Under the pieces are notes generated by a model. The model was not told where the DNA came from. It saw only the letters and a program-made list of their open reading frames with translations, and did no database searches. Positions 1 to 10,409 of a DNA stretch of 64,000 bases are shown here, in pieces. A program made the translations under genes and the position numbers. Source of the stretch: Seiridium cupressi. Its lineage: Eukaryota > Ascomycota > Sordariomycetes > Amphisphaeriales > Sporocadaceae. Numbering within the stretch: the first letter of the stretch is position 1; every line of letters starts with the position of its first letter. The DNA is taken from positions 1 to 64,000 of the forward strand of contig JARVKI010000064.1 in the NCBI GenBank assembly GCA_036674765.1. The letters run 5' to 3'.

Positions 1-540
1 ATTAATAACGTATAATAATAAAATCGTTAATATAAAAATTACGTATATTTAAATTTATATTTAAAATTATAATAAAAAACTTACGTGCGATATTATAAAA
101 ATTATAAATTATAATTTAATCTTAAAAATACCTTAATTATAAGCGAATAATCTTTAAATAAATTAAAATATAAGCTAATTTTAATAAAATATATTAAAAA
201 AAAATTTAACCTTTAAATAACGCCCGATAAAAAGACTTTTAAATAAAATTAAAACATTTAAATTTTACGTTATAACTAAAGATATTAAGCCGGAATTTAT
301 AAACGAAATATTTAAAAAATATAAAAAATTTAACGATTTATTTAATAAAAAATTAAATATAAAATTATTAATATATATAAAGTTTAATTACGAAATATTT
401 TTAAAAAAAATATAAAATTATATTTTATACTTATTTACTTAATACGGCCGTAATATAAAAAAGCGTTTAAAAAATACTTTAACGAAATATTATCGAAAAA
501 ATAAATTAAAAAATCCACTTTACCCGTAAAATACCCTATA

Positions 541-945
541 CTCTTTATATTAAAGAAAAATAAAAATAAAAAGCTTAATTAAAAGCTTTATATTAATTAC
601 CGGAAACTTAACGAAATTACGATTAAAAATAAATACCTTTTATTATTAATTAAAAACCTGCGAAATAAATTATACGATATTAAATAGTTTATAACTTTAA
701 ACTTACTTAACGCATATAAATTAATTAAAATTAAAAAAAGCGATAAATAAAAAATAATATTTTATAATAAATACGAATATTTCGAATATTTAATTATACT
801 TTTTAAATTTATAAATATATTTATAAATTTTTAAAATATAATTAATATAATATTACGAAACTTTTTAAATAAGTTTATAATAATTTATTTTAATAATATA
901 TTTATATTTTCGAATATAATTAAAAAATATAAATAATATATTATA
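541..945 (+). pseudogene. Reverse transcriptase remnant (Ty3/gypsy)
   Basis: The + strand reads YINYRKLNEITIKNKY near 590-640, then NAYKLIKIKK and YEYFEYLIILF, then YFNNIFIFS near 886-912. These match the order of gypsy RT motifs (VDYRKLN, the NAY..I.I region, GHFEYLVMPFGL, YLDDILIFS). The two catalytic aspartates of the YxDD box read as asparagine (892-897), each explained by one G-to-A change on this strand, as RIP produces. Several in-frame stops make the domain non-functional. Confidence 0.85.
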
Positions 946-1299
946 ATAATATTTAAAAAATTATAAAAAGTAAATTTTTTAATAAACTTAAAAAAAAGTA
1001 AATTTTATTAAAAGAAAATTATTTTTATAAAATACGTAATATTTTTAAAAAAAGTTTAAATAAAGGATTTTAAAATAATAACAATTAAAAAATAACCGAC
1101 GCTTTAAAACGTTATAAATATATAATCCTTTTTAAAGTTAACGAATTATTACCGGATATTTATTTTTAACTTTATAAAAGTGGGAAGCCTTTTAATAAAT
1201 TTAATTAAAAAAAACCTATTATTTTAATAAACTTATATTAAATAATAAACGTTTAAAGAATTTAAAAGGAGAATAACGGAAAAACCTATTATAATTATA

Positions 1300-1400
1300 A
1301 CCGATTTTAATAAAGAATTTAAAGTTAAAATTAACGTATTAAATTACGCGATCGGCGGCTAATTTAATTAATAAAAAAACGATAAAAAGTTATATTTAAT
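1300..1400 (+). pseudogene. RNase H remnant (Ty3/gypsy)
   Basis: The + strand reads IIITDFNKEF and then NYAIGG, matching the gypsy RNase H start (TDAS...AIGG). It lies at the expected distance downstream of the RT remnant. Heavily mutated and not open. Confidence 0.7.
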
Positions 1401-2094
1401 CGCTTATTACTTTAAAAAACTTAACGGATTAAAGTTTAATTATTAAAATTTATAATAAAGAATTAATAATAATTATTAAAATATTTAAAAAATAAAAATA
1501 TTACTTTAATAAAATAATATATTAAATTAAAATTTATATTAATTATAAGAATTTAATATCGTTTATTAATAATAAGGAATTTAATAAACGATAAATATAA
1601 TAATTAAAATTTTTAATAAATTTTAACTTTATTATTATTTATTAAAAAGGATTAAAAAACGGAAAAGCCGACGCGTTAAATCGTAAATCGGATTACTTTT
1701 AAAAAGCGTTTAAAAAAATATATATTATCTTTACGATTAACGAAAAAAAAAACCTTATACCGATTATAAACTTATACGCTATTAATTATATAATTATATA
1801 AAAAATATAAATTAAAGAAATTAATAAAAAATATTAAAAATAAAGGTTTTAATATATTAAAGGAAAATATACCTTTTTAAAAAATTCCGAAAAGAATTTA
1901 TTTAAAAATATTACGTATTATTATTTAATAAATATATAAAAATATTTAAAACTATTAAAAAGATTTTATAATACTTTAATTGCAAAAATTTAAAATAATA
2001 TATCTTTAAAATTATTAAAAATTATAATCTTTATAATAAAATTAAAATATCTTAATATAAACTATACGAAAAGTTATAATTAATAATATTACCC

Positions 2095-2470
2095 GATAAA
2101 ACTTAAAAATCGGTCGTTATAAACTTTATTATTAAACTACCGTTATTAAAAAAACTAATAACAAACGTGAAATACGATAATATCCTTATTATTACGGAAC
2201 GACTTACGAAATACGAATATTTTATTTTATATAAAGAAATAAGTAACGTTATAAAACTCGCTTACGTTATTTTTAAAATTATAATTAATTAATATAAACT
2301 ATTAAACGAATTTATCTCCGATAAAAATAAGCTTTTTACGTTAAAATTTTAATAATCCTTTATATTATAATTAAAAATTAAATATAAATTATTTATAACG
2401 TTTTACTTATAAATAAACGGATAAACGGAATAAGTAAATTAAATATTTAAATAATATTTACGATATTATA
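2095..2470 (+). pseudogene. Integrase core remnant (Ty3/gypsy)
   Basis: The + strand reads FIIKLPL, then YDNILIITERLTKY, then FISDKNKLFT, and further on INR*TE*VN, matching the D,D-35-E core of gypsy integrases (DFI.KLP.S, YD.ILVIVDRLTKYAHFI, SDR...FTS.FW, DGQTERVNQ). The first catalytic Asp reads as Asn. The second Asp and the Glu codon are still visible. Confidence 0.8.
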
Positions 2471-3110
2471 TTAATTATAAATAAAATAACTAAGTATAAT
2501 TATTATTTATCGCGTAATTCGTTTATAATAATGCGATTAGCGAATTTATTAAAATATTATTATTTTACGTTAATTTCGAATATAACTTTAATATTATTAA
2601 AAAACCGCTTTACGGTAAATAAACGTTTAAAATTATTAAATACGTTAATAAACTTTAATTATTATAATAATCTTTATAATAAGAATTTTTATTTTTTTAA
2701 TAATAAATAAAATAATATTATAATAAAAAAAAGTTAAAGGATTAACTTTTATAAAAAAAGATAAAGTTTATTTATTATATAAAAATATTAAAATAAAGCG
2801 ATTTAACGATAAATTCGATTTTAAAAAATTTAAACTATTTAAAATTAATAAAGTTATTTTTAAAGTTAATTTTTAATTATCGTTATTAAAAATAATACGT
2901 ATATTTTTAATAATTTACGTTTTATTATTAAAATTAACTTTAATTAATATAAAATTTAAAATAAATTTAAAAGCGGAATAATTAAATTAATAAAAATATA
3001 AAATTAAAAAAATTATATAATATTAAAAAATCGGTAAAAGATATAAATATAAAATTAAATAAAAAGATTATTTATATTTAAAAAATATTTAAGAATTTAT
3101 AAAATACTTT

Positions 3111-4745
3111 AAAAAGTGCTTAGAAATTTTAAAAAAATATTAAAATCGATTATTTTAAAGTCTTATAATATTAAAGGCGAAAGTGGTACGTTTAAATATA
3201 CCTCGTTTTATTTAAACTTAAAATTATTAGGAAAAACGGGCGTAAAGGCTGGTATAAGCTCCGCGGCCGCTTTCCGACAAGTATCTTCTTTAGCCTCTTC
3301 GCGTTTTACGCGCTTTAGCTCCGTAACGTTATTAATACCACGCGAAATCGTTTATATTATTTTTTTAAATTATATTTTCTTTTAAGTTTTAAAGCGCCGC
3401 ATTTTCGTAGCGGCAGCCTTTAACTCCGTTTTAGCCGAATTTAATTTAAATTCTACTTTTATATATTAAAAATTAATTTTTTATAATTACGCCGTAAATA
3501 AAAAGCGTATATTATACCGGGATTAATTATATAATATATAAAAAGTATAATAAAAAAAGTTATTAAATAACGCTTTATAATTTAAACGGCTTTTAAATTA
3601 ATAATAAAAATAAATAAACATTTTAATAAATTTTAAAAAAATAAACTTTAAAAAAGCGTTTTATTATTTAATCTTTTTATAATAAATAAGTTTTTTATTA
3701 TTATTAATTTTAAAAATATAATTAAATATAATAATTATATATTATAAAAATAAAAAAAAAAGAAATTTACGAATAATTACGATAATAAACGGACCGATTT
3801 ATTTATATAATTAAGTTTTAAAAAGCTAAAATAAATAAAAAAAGGAATTTAATATTATAAACCCGGTTTAAATAAAAGATTAAAATCTTTATATTAATAT
3901 AATTAACGTAAAAACCGATAAGTATTAAGATAAATATAATTACGTAATAAAATTTAAAGATTTAAAATAGAAATATAAATTTAAAAATAAAAAAAATTAA
4001 AAATTTAAAATAAATTTATAAATCCGATTAATATTAATAAAAGAATAAATAAATATAATAAAGATTAAATTTTTTAATATTATATAAATAATTATTATTT
4101 TAATAATTAATTTAAATATTTATTTATTTATAAATAAAGCTTATTAAGCTTTAACGATTATATTTTTATTTAAAACTTAATATTTTTATTTTATATTACG
4201 TATTTTATTAATATAAATTTAATATTAATATATTATTTTAAAGTTTATTTTAACGATAATATATTCGTTATAATAACGTTATAACTATTTAATTTAATTC
4301 GCTTTATAAAATTATTTTATTAAGCTTTTTTTAACGAATTTAAAGGTTTTTTAATACGATTAAATATATTAAATATATATTACGCGGATAAGAAAAAAGA
4401 AGAAATTTATTTAAAAAAATAAAAAAAAAATAACGCGCGATTTATTTATACGATTAAATTTTAAAAGGTTAAAATAAAATTAAAAATTTAATATTATAAA
4501 TTTAACTTATAAAAAGATTTAAAAGCTTATTTAAATATAATTATTAAAATAAAATAAATAAATATTAAATAAAAATAAAAAAGTTATATAATAAATTATT
4601 AAATTACCCTTTTTAACGTAATTTAAAAGTAAGTTTTATAAAAAATTATTATAAATTTATAATTAATTTTTTAAACGCGTTAATATTTATTTTACTTAAA
4701 TTATAATAAAGGGAATATTATAGCGAAAGCCTGTTTAACCTTATA
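3111..4745. repeat. RIP-affected repeat, second segment
   Basis: AT-rich sequence continuing the RIP block but without recognisable gypsy motifs. A patch at about 3180-3440 is clearly less AT-rich and keeps several CpA sites. Its minus strand has a short basic/acidic stretch (TELKRVKREEAKED) resembling the charged tail of a fungal transposase, too short to assign. A block near 3795-3865 and one near 4434-4500 are similar over about 65 nt, which suggests an internal duplication or two related insertions. The AT-rich state ends abruptly at about 4720-4780. Confidence 0.6.
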
Positions 4746-6820
4746 AAATCGACTAAGGGGGGCGAGGAGTAGATTTAGGGGGGGTAATTACACGGCCTGA
4801 GATCTCGAGTCTTAGGGTAGCAGCTCCTTGCGCTGGAACCCACCGGGGGCTGTTCGGCATAACACAGGGCAAGGAAATCAACCAATGGAGCAGGTCGGAC
4901 GCGTTCCACTGCCAAGTCGTGCAATCAGAACAAATCCACTCCGCACATCTCCAGCTTTCGCTGTCGTCCCAGCCCAAGACCCCACGCAGCATGTCGGCAC
5001 ACGATACTCCGCGCCCACTGAGCCGCGCAGTCTCTGTCGCCCGTCAATAGTCTTCCCGGAAAGTGATCCTTACCGTACCATTGTTGGCTGATTATCAGAC
5101 TCTCCGTTCGGCAATGTATTTGCATCATCAGGGTCTCTCGTCATCAGGGCTACGTATGTCGCTAAGGTCAATGACAGGACGAAACTAACGGTGAGCCGTC
5201 GCAACGGTTGCGCTAATGCCCTGTACAAAAAGGTTTTGCGGTACAACACCATGACCCTGACACAAGCACGCGGGGGTCTCATACATCATGAGACTAGTTG
5301 TGGAAGATCGAAGCGAATAGCGTTGTCCGTTGAGGTATGGCGTTGCTTAGCGGGCAATTTGACATACCGCCGATCCTCACATTAACTATGATAGCGGGTA
5401 AATGTGGGTATGCCACGAGAATCGAACTTTTCTATGTCGATCAGCCATGACCCAGGGGAGCTGTTTCATGATTGAGCCGGCATAGATGCGAATAGCTTCA
5501 CGTCGAACCTTAAGCACACTTCCCTCGCCGGACCAAAACTCCCGGACCGAACGACTCAATGGCACCACGTCGATCTTGAGTCTTTTCTGATGCCAAGAGC
5601 CGAATAGGACCGAGACCTGAACAAGCTCGGAAGCAGCCGGATATCCGGGCGCAATCGCGGCGCGCTCTCCCACTTTCGTCATACCCATACCTTGCAGTCT
5701 CCGACATCATGGATATGGATCACACACTTACAGTACCTATGTATTCTTCCATTCTTCCGTCATATACGGTTGGTGTGCATATTCTGCGTTCCTTCCATAC
5801 TCCCCACTAACTAGGATGCCATCAATGCCTCCGGCCGGGACATCGGTTGGAAGGATTTATGGACCACTTGATCATGCGACCAGGAATCTTTTGTCCTTAA
5901 CTGGTTGTTTTTATTATCAGGATGAAGTTGTTTCACTAGTGCGGCTTGGATTATAGCAAACATACAGTATAGGCGCCCATAGGCGTTGTTATTTCTGACG
6001 ACTTGACTGGTCTACCTTTCCCCCACCTGTCTAGCATGTTACTGACGTTGCGTCACTTCTCTGTTGGCACACCGTTAGACTACCTATGTTGAGCCCCATC
6101 GTCCCTCGGCCTTAGCGTCACAGGGCCCATCTCCGTCATACCACACCGTGACCGCCGTCTGTGCCACGCAATTGGAGTTACCGTGGGCGGTGAATTCGGC
6201 ACACTAGTGTCTTGTAGAGATGTTAAATCTACAGTACCGGAGCCGGAGTTGGGACCGAAGCCGTTGTTGAGGCAAAGATCTGGGACTGGCTGGAAGACTT
6301 ACCTACTCGGCGCGAGCTCTCGTGTCTGAGAAGTGTGGCTGGCTGCTATTTCGGCTTGAGTAGGAGCTGTATCGGATGAAAACGCTTCAACGAGCCTATG
6401 GCGCTTTGAACTAGGGGGTCCGTCCGTGTCGTCGTGCTGTCCTTTCTCTGACACGTTTAATTTTTCGTCTTGTTGTTTCGTTTCTGCCTGTCGGTATATC
6501 TATTTAATTACAAAGGAAGCAGAGCCAAAACTCTTTCAGCTAGGGTAAGTGATGACCCTTATGGATTTCTGGTGGATGTGATTAAGTATACTACAAGGCA
6601 GTCTCAGAACCACTAAGTTGTGACCTAGCCGCCAAGATGGAGTCATTCAGTATTACTTATTGCTGAAGTGAATGTACAGATCGAGACAAGCCACATCAAT
6701 TAACGAGAACTTAAACTTCTTATCATGATACCATGAATATAAACCCATTGCCAGATGTCCTGTGCACACCAAGGAAGTATACTTGCGAACCCTGTATATA
6801 TATACATATCATCTTGGCTG
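4746..6820. other. Gene-poor stretch, no gene recognised
   Basis: Base composition returns to normal here. The longest reading frame is a 100-codon minus-strand frame (5386-5688) reading GERAAIAPGYPAASELV and later VRREAIRIYAGSIMKQL. It looks protein-like but could not be assigned and is not part of a clear gene structure. The minus strand at 4780-5130 also has broken protein-like frames. This is probably decayed genic DNA. The 17-nt segment at 5969-5985 is an inverted copy of 7334-7350 (see findings). Confidence 0.5.
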
Positions 6821-6879
6821 TCAGGACTCAGGGTCTTCGGGCTAGTGAGTCGGTCTTACTAGGTAGGACTAGGTAACAC

Positions 6880-7655
6880 GATCCCGGGAGGTTTGCACTC
6901 CATTGCCGGAGAACCGGACTAGGTGGCACGACCATCGTAGTGACCGGGGAAAGTAGTATCAAAGTTGGCCACGCGCTCCTCGTCGGTAGGATGGAGACCA
7001 CGAGGCCAAGTCTCGTTAAGACGCTCACGTCATCAGCATTACCGTTATCGGTTGCTTTGGTTCCAGAATAAACACCAGTGGAGTTGCAGCCTTTGAATAT
7101 TATTAAATCCCATACTGGTATTTTTTTGGTGTCTAATGATAGATAGTCACTGAAAATTTCGAAGTAGGCACCAACGACGAGACGAGTTCGCAAGTCTCGA
7201 CGTCTAGAATCTGAAACTCATGATGGACGGCAACCCCGTCCACGTCCTCAACCAGGTAGGTACGGACATACTCGCCAGCAACGTAGTAAGGATCACTGAA
7301 TAGATATTAGTGTTTTGTGATTATTTCCCGGGGCGCCTATCGGCGCCTATTTGGTAGTGCGAGGAGAATGGAGAAATGGATGTGGAAGAGTAGGAACTGC
7401 TTATCTCTCACCCTCAGGAGTAAGGATGCAAGATCCATTGAAGCAAAGATGGTGCCCTCGGGGGTATCGAGGGTGTAAACGAGTGAAGTCTCGTTGTGGT
7501 CGGTAGCAAGGACTGTGGCAGCTCAAGAGCTTTGAACATGGATCAGCACGTGTTTCGAGAAATCAGAACACAAGTGGCATAAGGCTTACCCTTAATATTG
7601 CGCTTCTTCATAACATGAGAATGCATAGCTGTGCGTCTCTCCACAGCACGCTGCG
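6880..7655 (-). pseudogene. Intradiol ring-cleavage dioxygenase-like pseudogene (secreted fungal type)
   Basis: Fragments in order on the minus strand match the fungal extracellular intradiol dioxygenase family: RAVERRTAMHSHVMKKRN (about 7595-7650), HNETSLVYTLDTPEGTIFAS then, after a frame change, NGSCILTPEGE (about 7390-7500), DPYYVAGEYVR...FQILDVETCE (about 7190-7305), CNSTGVYSG...NGNADD (about 7020-7095), and after another frame change NETWPRGLHPTDEE and TTFPGHYDGRAT (about 6925-7018). Intact relatives continue with a THIH-type metal-binding segment, which is lost here. Sequence between about 7308 and 7388 starts GTGAGA and ends CTAATATCTATTCAG, so an intron is still visible and the copy is a decayed gene, not a processed one. 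At least two frameshifts plus loss of the C-terminal half make it non-functional. Enzymes of this family open catechol rings. Confidence 0.82.
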
Positions 7656-7659
7656 TGAA

Positions 7660-8900
7660 TGATATTCCGAGAAATACATCGTTTTAACATTTGTAGTCAC
7701 AACAACGGTAAAGAACTTTATTAAGCTGTTTCTAGATTACATAGTGGCCCGAAGATGCTTTAATAGGCTTTTGTCGAGGAACTATTAACCTGTTCGCTGG
7801 TTATCGATAAATCATATTTTTCAGCTAAACTCACGCTCATCAAATCGCTCGATAATCACAAATAACTTTATTTGGGTTTCTGGCAAGTGTCTTGCGTCTA
7901 TCTATCCCAGAGCAATATCTAAATGATTTTATACCCACAGTGCGAAAAGGTAATCATCAAACTCGTAAGCATCGTTTTGATAGAGGCATGTGTTTCATTA
8001 AAGACTGAATATGAAAACTATGGCTGTAGCCTTGGAGATTTGTGAAGAATTCAAAAATTTTTTTTTTTTTTTTTTCAATTTTTTTCAATTTTCAAATATC
8101 TAAACCTGACGTTGGTGTGACAAAATGTCCTAATTAGCTATTAGTGAGACGAAACTAGTAGTCGGTGGATACGTTGTAGATTACAGCGTGAAACGTAGAA
8201 ATATAGGGTAGCAGGACATCTTATCAGAAACAGACTACCAGCTGGCTTTGACTAGAAGACAAGGATTAGGTTGAACCTGATTCTGGCAGCGTTTATTTTG
8301 ACGAATATCTTATATATCCGCTATTGTAGCTTGAGGATCAGTAGTGGCATAATCATTATTTAGGTACGTAGGTAGATATTCAACGCGCAGATAGATAAAA
8401 TGACCCAGTCACCCAATGATACGGCTCGTTCGCGAATCAATTGGAATTATCAATCAATAGTGGGAAGTCTCGGGTTACCACTAGGTAGATACACCACCAT
8501 CCAAATCATTTCCAACCTCTGCATCGCAAATAAGAAGTATTATCCAACAAAATGGCAAAAAATCAATAGAACAAAAACATACAACACCGGGGATTCCCCA
8601 GTCGTCACCGACCTGAGTACTAATCCAGCCCTCACCAGTTTATCTAGGGCAGAGCGGACGGGATGCCGAGTTCTCTAGTGGGTATGGTCGTATGTGATAG
8701 AAACGTTGTTCTCGTCACACTATATCGGTCACTTCTTGGAATGACGTTCTTGCGGGTACATGTTCAACGACTAGAGCATAATTTGGGGAAGTTTCGCAGA
8801 TGTCCTCACCTGGTTATTTGCCTCAGCGAATGCATATTCATCCCGTTTATTTAAGACAATACAATGGTATTAGATTCCCCATCGCACACATCGAGTAGTC
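7660..8900. other. Gene-poor stretch with T-tract
   Basis: No coding feature recognised. It contains an 18-nt T run (8058-8075) followed by two CAATTTTTTT-like copies. Two short + strand frames (8400-8678 and 8663-8854) show no domain or plausible gene structure. Confidence 0.5.
8058..8075. repeat. T-tract
   Basis: Run of 18 T residues followed by two CAATTTT-like copies in decayed accessory DNA. Confidence 0.9.
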
Positions 8901-9149
8901 TCGTCACCATGGGCCCCGAGAGGAAGATTCCAATGCGCCGGAATGTAGGCCACCGCCCGTGGCATTGTTATCACCAATCTGTGAAAGGACGAGCCCCGCA
9001 GAGCTAAAGAGTGGAGGGTCACGTTTGTGCTTAGACGCGATTCCGTATGGTGGCTCGAGCGTAGGCATCAAATAGACCGGCCTTCGGGTGGGTTGATCTG
9101 ACGGGGGTGCACCGAAATCAGGTGAGTGTTCAATAGAATATGTTCTCGG

Positions 9150-10405
9150 AAGTTCGTCAAAATTCGCAAGGCCATCCCCACCTTCTCGCAATGCAAAAGT
9201 GCGGTTTACGTCTATCGAGACGCATATGGGAGCCCTTCACGACAAGTATATTAGATGAACCTACATTATACATGACAGGCCTGCTTAAACTAGCGATTTT
9301 CGAGGGCCAGAATCGAGGGACGCTGCCCAGTTACGTGATATTGGAGTGTGTTTATGATCCGTATGGAACTGACATAATCCGGTCGATTTTTCTCTCTAGT
9401 CCAAAACACATGAGTGACTTCGGCTTCTACCGAGAACCAGTACCAACTTGGTTGACTTTCCACGACACATCCATCGTGGGATCTCGAGACTGTCCTCCAC
9501 AGGAGTTCGCTGGCTAAGTCGCCCTCTCAGAGCCCGTGCAATGAGTTATGGTGTCCAGCTATGGAAATCTGATTAATGATACCTAGCATTCCCACCAACC
9601 GGTCAGTATGAAAGGTGAAACTGGATTTCCAATATGCGCTCAGAACTTTGTGCCACGAACGGGAAAACGGTGGTCGTTTTGACACAGTGGCTCGTCGGAT
9701 GGCTTCAGCAGGTAAGAAATTTGGGAACGCCAGTGGTGTTTGGACGTCCGAGGTATACTGTAACCAGCCAGCAGCGGTCTCCCTTCGGGTCTACCTTCGG
9801 AGGCATCACGCGTTCTGCAATCCCAATAGAGTTGTCCACCGAAGTGTACGATACAGGGAGAGACATCGTTCCTGGAACACCCACCCGCGCCTTTCAGGAG
9901 CTGATGATACGAGAGTTTAGTGCCTGACACTGGAAAAATCATATCCCCGCTTAGGAATGGAGGTGGAAAACCCGAATTTGTCTTCTGTGATCAATAGCCA
10001 TGTAGGAACTACGGTACCTGTCCTACAGGCGTAGGTGCTAGTTGCAAGTTGTTCATATGCGGATAGGCTGTAAGCGCGGTAGTAGCGTGTCTCTCTTTTG
10101 CAGAAGAGTCGGTTATCACTAGCATCTGCCGCGAATGTACACACTGCGTTGCGATACACTTCACCCATACGAGAATCTTCGATCAACTCATCGGCACCTT
10201 CCTGGATGATACACAAAGCATCGATTCAGAGATAAGTGTGACCAATACTGACAGTCGCCCATATGGCATCATTGATCACGGAAGGTAGCTGGGTTTGGTC
10301 TATGGAAGACTTCATATGTACCTCGTTACTAGGGGTAAGCTTGTAGGCTGAGCCAGACTAGGGCTGAGGTCCACTGTTCGTGTTTGAATAGCAGATGAAT
10401 TCGAG
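9150..10405 (-). pseudogene. HET-domain (heterokaryon incompatibility type) pseudogene
   Basis: The minus strand retains the HET domain in order: LPSVINDAIWAT, then an in-frame TGA exactly at the Trp of the WIDALCIIQ motif (TGA at 10226-10228), RMGEVYRNAV (about 10150), HFGGQLYWDC after a frame change (about 9850), SWHKVLSAYW and TDRLVGMLGI in the first frame again (about 9570-9660), a second TGA at the Trp of the GLW motif (9527-9529), and SELLWRTVSRS followed by PSWYWFSVEAEV (about 9400-9520). Remnants fade out near 9150. HET proteins mediate non-self recognition and cell death after hyphal fusion. At least two frameshifts and two Trp-to-stop changes show that this copy is dead. The start is uncertain: the same strand has an open 137-codon frame at 10603-11016 that may be part of the former N-terminus. 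Confidence 0.88.
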
Positions 10406-10409
10406 CTAT

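Larger units (their letters stand above)
1..3110 (+). mobile_element. RIP-degraded Ty3/gypsy (chromovirus-like) pol region
   Basis: Extremely AT-rich DNA in which CpA and TpG are almost absent while CpG, CpC and GpG survive, the signature of repeat-induced point mutation. Despite many stops, + strand translation still shows the order of a Ty3/gypsy pol: reverse transcriptase (about 540-945), RNase H (about 1300-1380), integrase core (about 2095-2460), the 'LL.I.RIF.I..V.LL' tail typical of the gypsy integrase C-terminus (about 2805-2960) and chromodomain-like remnants (about 3000-3110). No frame is open, so the copy is dead. The left end lies outside the window and no LTR was recognised. The family assignment rests on motif order and reading, not on a database search. 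Confidence 0.85.

Noticed and set aside
3116..3385. 89-codon open frame in the RIP block
   Set aside because: It lies in mutated repeat DNA, has no domain, and the coding-like signal in this patch is on the opposite strand.
5400..5440. GTTCGATTC on the minus strand as a tRNA T-loop
   Set aside because: The flanking stem does not pair and no other arms are present.
9150..10405. TGA read as Trp (recoding) in the HET region
   Set aside because: Both TGA codons sit at conserved Trp positions, but the region also has frameshifts and missing parts, and neighbouring nuclear genes use TGA as stop. Decay is the simpler explanation.
9150..10405. RIP as the cause of the HET pseudogene
   Set aside because: CpA and TpG are common here, and the TGG-to-TGA changes are not in the CpA context RIP uses.
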